Source: Streptosporangiaceae bacterium
Lineage (GTDB): Bacteria; Actinomycetota; Actinomycetes; Streptosporangiales; Streptosporangiaceae
Direction: 5' to 3'
Length of the DNA stretch: 45,455 bases
NCBI GenBank assembly: GCA_019239975.1
Contig: JAFAZE010000086.1
Coordinates: 1-45,455 of the forward strand
Positions 16,162 to 24,941 of this stretch are shown one piece after another. The notes beneath the pieces were generated by a model, which made no database searches, was not told where the DNA came from, and saw only the letters and a list, made by a program, of their open reading frames with translations. A program made the position numbers and the translations under genes. The first letter of the stretch is position 1, and every line of letters starts with the position of its first letter.

Positions 16162-17544
16162 TCAATACTGGACGGCCGGCAGCGGGGTATCCACGTCAGC
16201 TCCCGCTCGCGGAGCCGGGAGCTGTTTACGCGAGTACCGCAGCATCAGCAGCAGGTCGACCGTACCGAGCGTGCCGTACAGCAGGATGAACCCGATCAGG
16301 CTGGTCCACAGCCAGGTGACGGAGACCGTCGGTGAGATCCCGTTTTTGGTCAGCATGATGCCCTGCACGATCCACGGCTGCCGGCCGCTTTCGGTCAGGA
16401 ACCAGCCGGCGGTGTTCATCAGGAATGGCAGCACCGCGCCCCACACCGCCACCCACAGAAACACGCGCGACGTCGCCACGGCCCTGCGGCGGACCAGCCA
16501 CAGCCCCCACAGCCCTATGAGCAGGACCAGCACGGCCAGGTAGGCCATCACCCGCATCCCCCAGTACTGGATGAACACGTTCGGCACGTAGTTGCCCGGG
16601 CCGTACTGCTTGGAGTACTGCTGCTGCAGTGGGGTCATCCCCACCACCTTGCCGTTCCAGGAGTTGGTGGCCAGCAGCGACAGCAGGTGCGGGATCGCGA
16701 TGATCTGGGTGGGCGTCTGGTCGTTGTTGCCGCCGCCGATCTGGAACAGCGAGAACGAGCACGGCTGGCACGTGGTCCACTGCGCCTCTGCGGCCGCGAT
16801 CTTCATCGGCTGGTACCGGGCCTCGATCACGCCGAGCTCGTCGCCGACCAGCATGGTGAACAGAATCGCCGGGACCAGAACAACGAGCGCCAGCCGTGCC
16901 GACCGGGTGAACACGCCGCGGTCCCCGCCGTGCCGCAGCTGCCACGCGGAGACGGCCAGCATGACGACGGCGCCGGTGGTCAGCGACGCGAGCACCACCT
17001 TGGCGTAACCCCAGACGAACACCGGGTTGGTGAACACCGCCCAGATGTCGTTCAGCACGGGCTTGCCGTTCACCATGGTGTAGCCGACGGGATGCTGCAT
17101 CCAGGAGTTGGCCGCCAGGATGAACGCCGCCGAAAGCAGGCTGCCGGCCGACACCGCCCAGATCGTCAGCAGGTGCACGCGCCGCGGCAGCCTGCCCCAG
17201 CCGAACAGCCACAGCCCGAGAAACGTCGATTCCAGGAAGAACGCGGCCAGGCCCTCCATTGCCAGCGGGGCGCCGAAGATGTTGCCGACCAGCCGCGACC
17301 ACGCCCCCCAGTTCATCCCGAACTCGAACTCCTGGACCAGGCCGGTCACCACGCCGATCGCGATGTTGATGACCAGCAGCGTGCCGAAGAACCTGGTCAG
17401 CCGCAGGTACTCGTCACGGCCGCTGCGGTGCCACGCCGTCTGCAGCAACGCGGTCAGGAAGGCGAGCCCGATCGTCACCGGCACGAAGAAGAAGTGGTTG
17501 ATGGTCGTGAAGGCGAACTGGATCCGCGCGAGATCGAGCTGCAT
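16162..17544 (-). CDS. cydA: Cytochrome bd oxidase subunit I
   Basis: 460 residues. ATG 17544 follows AGAGGGGG; the slightly longer TTG reading is rejected. Seen: LARIQFAFTTINHFFFVPVT with the His (about 17) that binds a haem, LAMEGLAAFFLESTFLGLWL with the conserved Glu, NSWMQHPVGY, the quinol-binding Q loop region (IGGGNNDQTPTQ...PHLLSLLATN) and GRQPWIVQGIMLT. The length indicates the short Q-loop type usual in actinobacteria. It forms the catalytic subunit with CydB. The TCACCC dyad at 17614-17633 ends 69 nt upstream, suggesting control with the CydDC operon 7 kb away, which is needed to assemble this enzyme. Confidence 0.95.
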   Translation of the reverse strand: MQLDLARIQFAFTTINHFFFVPVTIGLAFLTALLQTAWHRSGRDEYLRLTRFFGTLLVINIAIGVVTGLVQEFEFGMNWGAWSRLVGNIFGAPLAMEGLAAFFLESTFLGLWLFGWGRLPRRVHLLTIWAVSAGSLLSAAFILAANSWMQHPVGYTMVNGKPVLNDIWAVFTNPVFVWGYAKVVLASLTTGAVVMLAVSAWQLRHGGDRGVFTRSARLALVVLVPAILFTMLVGDELGVIEARYQPMKIAAAEAQWTTCQPCSFSLFQIGGGNNDQTPTQIIAIPHLLSLLATNSWNGKVVGMTPLQQQYSKQYGPGNYVPNVFIQYWGMRVMAYLAVLVLLIGLWGLWLVRRRAVATSRVFLWVAVWGAVLPFLMNTAGWFLTESGRQPWIVQGIMLTKNGISPTVSVTWLWTSLIGFILLYGTLGTVDLLLMLRYSRKQLPAPRAGADVDTPLPAVQY

Positions 17545-17613
17545 CCGCAACCCCCTCTGCCGGTAGCCCGATGTCGTTGCTGACCGCCACTGTCGTCAGC
17601 GCGCCGGACCGCG

Positions 17614-17633
17614 GCATCCCCCAGGCCGGGTGA
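17614..17633 (-). promoter_or_regulatory. TCACCC dyad upstream of cydA
   Basis: Read on the minus strand: TCACCCGGCCTGGGGGATGC. It is located in the 103-bp gap between the cyclase stop (17648) and cydA start (17544), 69 nt before the start, with the same orientation and distance as the other copies. The left half is exact and the right half GGGGGA is weaker. Confidence 0.5.
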
Positions 17634-17647
17634 TTGACCTGGCTGCT

Positions 17648-18571
17648 TCAGAAGACCGCGATGGGGTTCACCGGTGAACCCGTCCCGGCGGTAAGCCGCA
17701 ACGGCGCGATGACGCAGAGGAACGACCAGCGGCGCATCCTCTCGCACACCGCGGTGAGGTCCTCGAACTGCAGGTAGTCCAGCAGGTGAATGCCCATCGC
17801 GTTGATCGCGAGGACGTGCACGGGGAAGTCGGCACCCTGGGCCGCGCTCGGCGCCGTGTCGTTGTTGCCGTCGCTGCCCAGCACCGCGATCCGCCGCTCC
17901 GCGAGGAGCTCCAGCGCAGCGGGGTGCAGCCCCGCCCGCGCGCCGGCGACGTCCCAGGGCCCCAGCGCCGCGCGCCGGCTGCGATGACCGACCCTGACGA
18001 ACAGCAGGTCGCCCTGGCCGATGTAATCGACCTGCGCCGACTCGGCGGCCGTCAGGTCCTCCGCGGTCACGTGATCACCCGGCTCCAGCCAGGGCACGCC
18101 CCGCACCCGCGGAATGTCGAGCAGCAGGCCGCGACCCACGATCCCGCCGGCCGCGTCGATGGACAGCTCGGTCGCTCCGGCCGCGGTGACCGCCTTTGCC
18201 GGGATGTCGTTGTAGAGGGTTCCGTCGAACATCACGTGGCACAGCGCGTCGATATGGCTGTCGGCGTTGCCGTGGATGTTCATCGCCACCCGGTCCATCG
18301 CGAACTCCAGGCCCTGATCGGCCGGCGTTCCCGCGGTATGGGTCATCTGGTGCACGGCGGGATCCGGGTTGTCCGCGCTGGGCTCGTGCTCCACCGGCGC
18401 CCCCAGCGATACCACCCGGCCCTCCCAGACGTCACTCGCCGCGTCCACCACCTCCGCCGACGAGATGTGGTTCAGGGCTCCCCGCCGGTCGGCCGGTCCC
18501 CACACGGCTTTCCGCTTCAGCCGGTCGTAGAGAGCCCGGAACTCGGCCTCGTTCAGCTCAGGGGAGCTCAT
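17648..18571 (-). CDS. Cyclase-family (kynurenine formamidase-like) metal hydrolase
   Basis: 307 residues. The PF04199 cyclase motif [14 protein letters not shown] (about residues 99-112), equivalent to HGGTHxDxPxH, supplies the metal-binding His/Asp residues. [20 protein letters not shown] at the N-terminus and [11 protein letters not shown] and [21 protein letters not shown] further on match the actinobacterial branch related to the KynB/isatin hydrolase family. Activity is probably hydrolysis of an amide or lactone; the substrate is not predictable. It lies upstream of cydA on the same strand but with 103 bp and a dyad between, so it is probably a separate unit. It diverges from the zwf-like gene, with a TCACCC element in each direction in the shared promoter region. 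Confidence 0.82.
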   Translation of the reverse strand: MSSPELNEAEFRALYDRLKRKAVWGPADRRGALNHISSAEVVDAASDVWEGRVVSLGAPVEHEPSADNPDPAVHQMTHTAGTPADQGLEFAMDRVAMNIHGNADSHIDALCHVMFDGTLYNDIPAKAVTAAGATELSIDAAGGIVGRGLLLDIPRVRGVPWLEPGDHVTAEDLTAAESAQVDYIGQGDLLFVRVGHRSRRAALGPWDVAGARAGLHPAALELLAERRIAVLGSDGNNDTAPSAAQGADFPVHVLAINAMGIHLLDYLQFEDLTAVCERMRRWSFLCVIAPLRLTAGTGSPVNPIAVF

Positions 18572-18602
18572 GCGGGCAGCGTCAAGTTCGGCGTCCCGAT
18601 CG

Positions 18603-18662
18603 TCATCATCCGCCGCGGGTGACGTTCCGTCTCAGCCGCCGTTCACCCCTCCCGGGTGGGGC
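18603..18662. promoter_or_regulatory. Divergent pair of TCACCC elements between cyclase and zwf-like genes
   Basis: Minus-strand copy TCACCCGCGGCGGATGATGA (18622-18603) points to the cyclase start 31 nt away. Plus-strand copy TCACCCCTCCCGGGTGGGGC (18643-18662) points to the zwf-like start 51 nt away. The two are 20 bases apart in a 142-bp divergent promoter region, as expected if one regulator controls both directions. Confidence 0.55.
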
Positions 18663-18713
18663 GGCGGCGCCGCGAGCCTGCTCGTATGGACGCTGACACA
18701 GAGGGGAAAGGGT

Positions 18714-20099
18714 ATGGCAACTCAAAAAGTCGACGCGCTCGTCATCTTCGGCGCGACCGGCGACCTGGCCAAGCTGGAGACATTCCCGGCGCTGGTCGGA
18801 CTGGTCAAGCGCGGCGTCCTCGACGTCCCGGTGATCGGGGTGGCCAAGAGCGGCTGGGGACTCGAGCAGTTCCGCGACTATGCCACCGCGTCGCTGAAGC
18901 TCAACGGCATGGACCCCGCCGACCCCGCGGCGGCGCGGATGCTTCAGCTGCTGCGGTACGTGGACGGCGACCTGGGCGACGACGCCACCTACCGGGCCAT
19001 GTCAGACACGATCGGCACGGGCGAGCAGGTCCTGTTCTACCTGGAGGTACCGCCCGTCCTGTTCGGCAGGATCGCCCAGGGCATCGCGGCCGCGGGCCGG
19101 GCGCGCGGGGCCCGCGTGATGGTGGAGAAGCCCTTCGGCACCGACCTGGCCAGCTCACGGCAGCTCAACGCCACCATGCACGAGCACTTCCCGGAAGACG
19201 CCATCTTCCGGGTCGACGACTGGCTCGCCTTCGATCCGGTGGAGAACGTGCTGTTCGTCCGGTTCGCCAACTCGGTGATCGAGCCGCTGCTCAACCGGAA
19301 CTACGTGGAGAGCATCCAGATCACCATGGCCGAGGCGTTCGACGTCTCCGACCGGGGCCGGTTCTACGACCGGACCGGCGCCATCAGGGACGTCCTGCAA
19401 AACCACATGTTCCAGGTACTGGCGACCGTGCTCGCCGAACCGCCGGCCGGGACGGGCCTGGCCGGCTGGCGGGACGCGAAGAACCAGGTGGTACGGGCGC
19501 TGAGCCCGCTGACCCCGGAGCACACGGTGCGCGGCCAGTACGAGGGCTACCGCCAGGTCGAGGGCGTCGACCCGAACTCGACCGTGGAAACCTACGTCGC
19601 GGTCGGCCTCACCGCCGACAGCTGGCGCTGGGCGGGGGTGCCGATCCTGATCCGGGCGGGCAAGTGCATGCCGGTCACCGCCACAGAGGTCACCATCACT
19701 TTCAGGGCGCCCCCGCACGACGTGTTCGGCATCGAGCCCATGACCCCCTCTGACATGCTGCGGTTCCGGATCTGGCCGGAGACGGCGGTGGGCCTCACCC
19801 TCCAGGGAAAGAAGCCTGGCGCTGGCTGGGAGCCCCAGGCGGAGGACCTCGCGTTCGCGCAGCAGCCCGGGTCGGACATCCGCCCGTACGACCGGCTCAT
19901 CGGCGCGGCGCTGGACGGGGACCGCTGGCTGTTCGCCCGGCAGGACACGGTCGAGGCCATGTGGGAGATCGTCGACCCCGTACTTGGCGACGTCACCCCG
20001 GTGCACCCTTACGCCAGGGGAAGCTGGGGCCCCAAGGAGGCGGACCGGCTGCTGCCGGCCCGCGAAGCCTGGCATGACCCCGCCGGTGAATCCGGCTGA
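18714..20099 (+). CDS. Glucose-6-phosphate dehydrogenase-like protein with altered substrate site
   Basis: 461 residues. ATG 18714 follows GAGGGGAAAGG. The Rossmann motif [27 protein letters not shown], and [19 protein letters not shown] (with the catalytic His of QNH) place it in the Zwf family. However, the hallmark RIDHYLGKE is RVDDWLAFD here, so the phosphate-contacting His and Lys are Asp and Phe, and the N-terminal GDLAKRKL is GDLAKLET, so the Lys at position 21 of the Leuconostoc enzyme is Glu. The usual Lys after IRTGKRL is also Thr. The family normally oxidises glucose 6-phosphate to 6-phosphogluconolactone with NAD(P)+, but loss of these contacts suggests another substrate or low activity. 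It sits two bases before the NDH-2 gene, which could reoxidise its NADH. Confidence 0.85.
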   Translation: MATQKVDALVIFGATGDLAKLETFPALVGLVKRGVLDVPVIGVAKSGWGLEQFRDYATASLKLNGMDPADPAAARMLQLLRYVDGDLGDDATYRAMSDTIGTGEQVLFYLEVPPVLFGRIAQGIAAAGRARGARVMVEKPFGTDLASSRQLNATMHEHFPEDAIFRVDDWLAFDPVENVLFVRFANSVIEPLLNRNYVESIQITMAEAFDVSDRGRFYDRTGAIRDVLQNHMFQVLATVLAEPPAGTGLAGWRDAKNQVVRALSPLTPEHTVRGQYEGYRQVEGVDPNSTVETYVAVGLTADSWRWAGVPILIRAGKCMPVTATEVTITFRAPPHDVFGIEPMTPSDMLRFRIWPETAVGLTLQGKKPGAGWEPQAEDLAFAQQPGSDIRPYDRLIGAALDGDRWLFARQDTVEAMWEIVDPVLGDVTPVHPYARGSWGPKEADRLLPAREAWHDPAGESG

Positions 20100-20101
20100 C
20101 C

Positions 20102-21508
20102 ATGGGAACCGGCATGGCTGAAAGCAAGGGTCCGCGACGCGTCGTGATCGTGGGCGGAGGGTTCGCCGGGCTGTTCGCCGCGCGCGCCCTCCGCCGCGCA
20201 CCCGTTTCGGTGACCCTCATCGACCGCTCTTACCACCACCTGTTCCAGCCGCTGCTGTACCAGTGCGCGACCGGGATCCTGTCCGAGGGACAGATCGCCG
20301 CGCCACTGCGGAATGTGCTCAAGGGGCACAGGAACGTCAGGTGCGTCATGGCCGAGGTGACCGACATCGATCCGGAGAGCCGGCGCCTGTTCGCCGTCAC
20401 GCCGGGCGGAGGGCGGCCGGAGTTCGGCTACGACGATCTCATCGTCGCCGCCGGGGTGCAGCAGTCCTACTTCGGGCACGATGAGTTCGCCCAGTTCGCG
20501 CCAGGGATGAAGACGATCTCTGACGCGCTGACCATCCGCCGCCGGGTGCTGGGCGCGTTCGAGATGGCCGAGACCGCCCCCGACGAGGCGCACCGCCGCC
20601 ACTGGCTGACGTTCGCCCTCGTCGGCGCGGGTCCGACCGGCGTTGAACTGGCCGGCCAGATCCGCGAACTCGCCACCAAGACACTCCGCGCCGAGTACCG
20701 GGAGGCGAAACCGCAGGACGCGAGGGTATTGCTGTTCGACGGCGGCACCGCCCCGCTGTCCATGTTCGGGCCGAAGCTGTCCGCGAAGGCGGAAACGATT
20801 CTGCGGTCGCTTGGCGTCGAGCTGCACATGGACTCCATCGTCACCGAAGTGGACTACGGCGGGCTGACCGTCCGCGATCATGACGGAAACACCACGCGCT
20901 ACGAGGCCGGCACCGTGCTGTGGACGGCCGGGGTCGAGGCTCCGCCTTTCGCCGGGGTACTGGCGAAAGCCACCGGGGCCCAGCAGGACCGGGCGGGCCG
21001 CATCATCGTCCGGAACGACTGCACGATTCCCGGCCACCCGGAGATCTCCGTCATCGGCGATGTCATGAGCCTGGACAAGCTGCCCGGCGTGGCAGAGGTC
21101 GCGATGCAGTCCGGCCTCTACGCCGGGCGCCGGATCCGGAGAAAGGCCGAAGGACGAGGCGGCCGGGCAGAGCCCTTCCGCTATCACGACCTGGGCTCGG
21201 CCGCGTACATCTCCCGCGGCCGCGCGGTCATCTCGGCCGGCCCGCTGAAGACCGGCGGCTTCTTCGGCTGGTGGGCCTGGCTGTTCATTCACATCGCCTT
21301 CCTCACCGGTTACCGGAACCGATTCGGCGCCCTCCTCACCTGGTGGCTCGCCTTCACGCGGGACCGCCGCCGCGAGCGTTCCTTCACCACCCGCCAGGTC
21401 GGCGTCGTCACGGACGTCTACACCGCATCCATCCCGGCCGCGAGAGCCGGCGAATCCGAGGCGAGACCCGGCGAATCCACGCAAGCGCCGCGCACGACTC
21501 AAGCCTGA
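20102..21508 (+). CDS. ndh: Type II NADH:quinone oxidoreductase (NDH-2)
   Basis: 468 residues. The FAD-binding motif RRVVIVGGGFAGLFAARAL, HHLFQPLLYQ (NDH-2 hallmark), second nucleotide motif FALVGAGPTGVELAGQI with NADH-binding, EAGTVLWTAGV and SVIGDVMSL are all present. Hydrophobic or amphipathic C-terminal helices (GGFFGWWAWLFIHIAFLTGY) attach it to the cytoplasmic side of the membrane. It oxidises NADH and reduces menaquinone without pumping protons. Start ATG 20102 is two bases after the zwf-like stop; ATG 20114 with GGGAA upstream is an alternative. It ends 10 bp inside the convergent cydC. In this window it would feed quinol to cytochrome bd. The last 30 residues are low-complexity. Confidence 0.9.
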   Translation: MGTGMAESKGPRRVVIVGGGFAGLFAARALRRAPVSVTLIDRSYHHLFQPLLYQCATGILSEGQIAAPLRNVLKGHRNVRCVMAEVTDIDPESRRLFAVTPGGGRPEFGYDDLIVAAGVQQSYFGHDEFAQFAPGMKTISDALTIRRRVLGAFEMAETAPDEAHRRHWLTFALVGAGPTGVELAGQIRELATKTLRAEYREAKPQDARVLLFDGGTAPLSMFGPKLSAKAETILRSLGVELHMDSIVTEVDYGGLTVRDHDGNTTRYEAGTVLWTAGVEAPPFAGVLAKATGAQQDRAGRIIVRNDCTIPGHPEISVIGDVMSLDKLPGVAEVAMQSGLYAGRRIRRKAEGRGGRAEPFRYHDLGSAAYISRGRAVISAGPLKTGGFFGWWAWLFIHIAFLTGYRNRFGALLTWWLAFTRDRRRERSFTTRQVGVVTDVYTASIPAARAGESEARPGESTQAPRTTQA

Positions 21509-23262
21509 GTGGCCGCCCCGGCCTGGCGGAGACGGCCGGGGCGCGCCAGCCTCCCGGCCTCGATGCGGACGATCTCGTCGACAAGCTCCAGGCCTGCGGT
21601 GCGGTGGGTGATCAGCAGCACGGTCCGGCCGTCCGTGGCGGCGAGCAGGTCACGGGTGAGGGTGTCGGCCGTCTGCTCGTCCAGGTGCTCGGTCGGCTCG
21701 TCGAGGACGAGGACGGGAAAACCGGCGAGCAGCACGCGGGCGAGGGCGAGCCGCTGGCGCTGACCGCCGGAAAGCCGTGCGCCGTGCTCTCCGGCCGGCG
21801 TGTCCAGGCCGAGCGGCAGGGAGTCCACCCAGTCCAGGAGGCCTGCCCGCAACAGCGCGTCGCGTACCTGCGCCATGCTGGCGTCCCTGCGCGCCAGCAG
21901 CACGTTTTCGCCCACGGTGGTGTCGAAGACATGCGCGTCCTGCGCGCACAGCCCGATGATCCCGCGGACGGTGTCGCCGCTGAGCTCGGTGATGTCGGTC
22001 CCGCCGAGGATGACGCGGCCGCCCGCGGGGTCGAGGAAGCGCAGCAGCACCATGGCGAGCGTGGTCTTCCCCGCACCGCTGGGACCGACGACGGCGACCC
22101 GCCGTCCGGCCGGCACGGTGAGGCCGATACCGCTCAGCACGTCCGGCACGCCCGCGCTCCACCGCGCGGACAGGTTCTCGATCCGCAGGTCATACGGCGG
22201 CGCGGGCGCTGGCAGCGGCAAGCTGGGCTCGTGGACCGGGTCCGGATGCCGCAGCACGGCCCGGACCCGCGACGCCGACGCCCGGATGCGCGGCAGCTGC
22301 TGCGCGGCCGGGGCGAGCCCCCCGAAGACCTCATGCGCCGCGAGCGGCGTGAGGACGACCACGGCGAGCGTCACCCCGGGCAGCACGCCCGAGCGCACGG
22401 CCGAAACCCCCAGCACCACGCAGGCCCAGACCGAGCCGCCCGCCGCCAGCGCGGTGACCGACGCGGCTATTCCCCTGCCGGCCGCGCTGCGGCCCTCGGC
22501 CTTCCGGAGGGCACGGTCGGCGTCGCAGACCCGCTCGAGACCCTCGTCCACGGCCCCGAAGGCGACGAGTTCCGCGCAGCCGCGCAGCAGGTCGAGCGAC
22601 GCGGCGTTCAGCTCCCCGCGGTGCGGTGCGATCCGGCGCTCAGCCTTCCGTGCCACAGCCCCCGCGGCCCACGGCGCCACGGCCGCGGCGGCCACCAGGC
22701 TGGCCGCGAGGACAAGTCCCGCGGAGGGGAGCAGCAGCGCGACGAAACCGGTCGTCGCCGCCCCCGCTACGGCCGCCGCCGCATACGGCAGCAGGACGCG
22801 CAGCCAGCGGTCGGCGATGCTGTCGATGTCGGACACCAGCCGGCCGACCAGGTCGCCGGAGCGGAACGCGGCCAGCCCGGCCGGCGCGAGCCGCTCCAGC
22901 CTTGTGTACGCCCTGACGCGTATCGAGGCGAGGACCCGCAGGGCCGCGTCATGGCCGGTCAGCCGTTCGGCGTAACGGAACACGCTGCGCCCGAGGCCGC
23001 ATACCTGCACGGCGACCACGGCGAACATCAGGGTGAGGACCGGTGGGTGCAGCGCGGCCCGGGATATCAGCCAGGCCGACGTGGCGGTGAGGCCGATGGC
23101 GCCCAGGCTGGCGGCAGTCCCCGCGGCGGCGGCGAGTGTGAGCCGCCAGATCGCGCCGTGATCCGGCCGGGTTTCCCGAATCGCGCGGTCAGGGGCGGCC
23201 GGGTCACGCACCGCCGTATCCGCCCAGGCTGGGTCCCACACGGCCCGGTCCCGGGCGGTCAC
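21499..23262 (-). CDS. cydC: Thiol reductant ABC exporter subunit CydC
   Basis: 587 residues; six-helix exporter transmembrane domain (from about residue 40) followed by an ATPase with Walker A VGPSGAGKTTL, signature LSGGQRQRLALARVLL and Walker B VLVLDEPTEHLD. The GTG start at 23262 overlaps the cydD stop (GTGA). CydC and CydD form a heterodimeric exporter that carries glutathione/cysteine-type thiols or haem-related compounds and is required to assemble cytochrome bd. The gene ends 10 bp inside ndh. A preamble of about 40 residues with the recurring motif DPAxxDxAxR before the first helix is unusual. Confidence 0.92.
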   Translation of the reverse strand: MTARDRAVWDPAWADTAVRDPAAPDRAIRETRPDHGAIWRLTLAAAAGTAASLGAIGLTATSAWLISRAALHPPVLTLMFAVVAVQVCGLGRSVFRYAERLTGHDAALRVLASIRVRAYTRLERLAPAGLAAFRSGDLVGRLVSDIDSIADRWLRVLLPYAAAAVAGAATTGFVALLLPSAGLVLAASLVAAAAVAPWAAGAVARKAERRIAPHRGELNAASLDLLRGCAELVAFGAVDEGLERVCDADRALRKAEGRSAAGRGIAASVTALAAGGSVWACVVLGVSAVRSGVLPGVTLAVVVLTPLAAHEVFGGLAPAAQQLPRIRASASRVRAVLRHPDPVHEPSLPLPAPAPPYDLRIENLSARWSAGVPDVLSGIGLTVPAGRRVAVVGPSGAGKTTLAMVLLRFLDPAGGRVILGGTDITELSGDTVRGIIGLCAQDAHVFDTTVGENVLLARRDASMAQVRDALLRAGLLDWVDSLPLGLDTPAGEHGARLSGGQRQRLALARVLLAGFPVLVLDEPTEHLDEQTADTLTRDLLAATDGRTVLLITHRTAGLELVDEIVRIEAGRLARPGRLRQAGAATQA

Positions 23263-24941
23263 GCCGGCGCTCCGGCCGAACCGGCGGGGACCCTCACGGG
23301 CTCTCCGGGCGGCGGCAACGTCACCACACGGTCGGCGGCGGCCAGCACCGCGGGGCGGTGGGCCACCATCAGCACCGCCCTTCCCTCCCGCGCCAGGCCG
23401 CGTACGGTCGCGAGCACTTCCGCCTCGGCGGCGGCGTCGAGCCCGGCCGTCGGCTCGTCCAGCAGCAGCACGGGCCTGTTGGCCGTGAGCGCGCGGGCGA
23501 CCGCGACCCGCCGGCGCTGCCCGGCGGACAGGCCGCTGCCGCCCTCGCCCACCGGGGCGTCCAGCCCGATCTCGTGGAGCGCCGCGCCCAGTGCCGCCCG
23601 CCGGACGTCCTCGCGGCTCGCGTCCGGCCGGCCGAGGCGGATGTTGGAGCCAACCGTTCCCGGCTGCAGCACAGGATCCTGCGGCACCCAGCCGACGCAG
23701 GCCCGCCATGCGCGCATGTCCAGCTCGCCGAGCTCGCGCTCGCCGTCCGGCTCCTCGATGACGACGCGGCCGGTGTCCGGAGCCACGAAGCCGAGCAGGA
23801 CGCCGATCAGGGTCGACTTCCCGCTGCCGCTGGGTCCCGCCAGCGCCACGACCTCGCCGGCGCCGAACCGCAGCCCCGCGTCCCCCGGCGTGAGCGCGTC
23901 CCGCCCCGGGTAGCGGACGCTCACGTCCTCGACGCGCACCGCGGCGGGCACGGGAGCCGCGGCGCCAGCCGGGGCGCCCTCCGGCAGCGGCGTCTCCAGC
24001 ACGGCAAACACCTCCCCGGCCGCTGCCAGGCCATCCGCGCTCGCGTGGTAGTGGCTTGCGAGCTGCCGCAGCGGAAGGTAGGCCTCGGGTGCGAGCACCA
24101 GGACGAGCAGGCCCGTCTGCAGGCCGAGATGGCCGCTGACGAGCCGCAGCCCGGCGCTGACCGCGACGAGGGCGACCGAGAACGTTGCCACGAGCTCGAG
24201 GACGAGCGAGGAGAGGAACGTGAGCCGCAAGGTCGCAAGGGTGGCGTGGCGGTAGGAATCCGTGACCTTCCGTATGCTGTCCGCCTGGGCCTTCGCCCGG
24301 CCGAACACCTTCAGCGTCTGCAGGCCGGCGACAACGTCGAGAAAGTGGTACGACAGGCGGCCGAGCTCCCGCCAGCGCAGGCGTGTCCGCTCGGCCGTCG
24401 TCGCGCCGACCAGCGCCATGAACACCGGGATCAGCGGCAGCGTCAGGACGATCAGCGCCGCGGACAGCGGGTCGGCGGCCAGCAGGCGCCCGGCCACGGC
24501 CGCCGGGATCACGAAGGCCAGCACGAGCTGCGGGAGGTACTTGGCGAAGTAGGGGTCGAGCGCGTCCACGCCCGTGGCCGCCAGCGTGGCCAGCTCACCG
24601 CTCCGCCGGGCCGCCAGCCAGCGCGGCCCGAGCCGCACTGCATGTTCCAGCAGGCCGCGGCGGAGCTGCGACTTCACCCCGGCCGAGGCCCGGTAGGAAA
24701 AGCCCTCGATGGCCCAGGCCAGCGCCGCGCGTGCCGCCACCACGGCGGCCAGCGCCGCGATCGTGCCGCGCATCTCCGGCAGGCCCAGACCCCCGGCGAA
24801 CGCGCCCGCGATCGCCGTGGCCAGCAGTTGCGCCTGCACGATGACCAGGCCCGCGACGGCGGCCATGGCCACGATCAGGGCGATCAGGTATGTCCGCGCG
24901 CGCCCGGCGAACCGCAGCAGCCTGCGGTCCAGTGGCCTCAT
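23259..24941 (-). CDS. cydD: Thiol reductant ABC exporter subunit CydD
   Basis: 560 residues: transmembrane domain (LIALIVAMAAVAGLVIVQAQ onwards, with LALVGATTAER and YHFLDVVAGLQTLKVFGRAK) and an ATPase with Walker A AGPSGSGKSTL, signature GLSAGQRRRVAVARAL and Walker B LLLDEPTAGLD. The first-position partner of CydC. The ATG at 24941 overlaps the TGA of the ClC gene (ATGA), so the order clc-cydD-cydC is translationally coupled. The transporter sits away from cydAB, on the other side of zwf-ndh, whereas many actinobacteria have cydABDC together. Confidence 0.92.
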   Translation of the reverse strand: MRPLDRRLLRFAGRARTYLIALIVAMAAVAGLVIVQAQLLATAIAGAFAGGLGLPEMRGTIAALAAVVAARAALAWAIEGFSYRASAGVKSQLRRGLLEHAVRLGPRWLAARRSGELATLAATGVDALDPYFAKYLPQLVLAFVIPAAVAGRLLAADPLSAALIVLTLPLIPVFMALVGATTAERTRLRWRELGRLSYHFLDVVAGLQTLKVFGRAKAQADSIRKVTDSYRHATLATLRLTFLSSLVLELVATFSVALVAVSAGLRLVSGHLGLQTGLLVLVLAPEAYLPLRQLASHYHASADGLAAAGEVFAVLETPLPEGAPAGAAAPVPAAVRVEDVSVRYPGRDALTPGDAGLRFGAGEVVALAGPSGSGKSTLIGVLLGFVAPDTGRVVIEEPDGERELGELDMRAWRACVGWVPQDPVLQPGTVGSNIRLGRPDASREDVRRAALGAALHEIGLDAPVGEGGSGLSAGQRRRVAVARALTANRPVLLLDEPTAGLDAAAEAEVLATVRGLAREGRAVLMVAHRPAVLAAADRVVTLPPPGEPVRVPAGSAGAPA

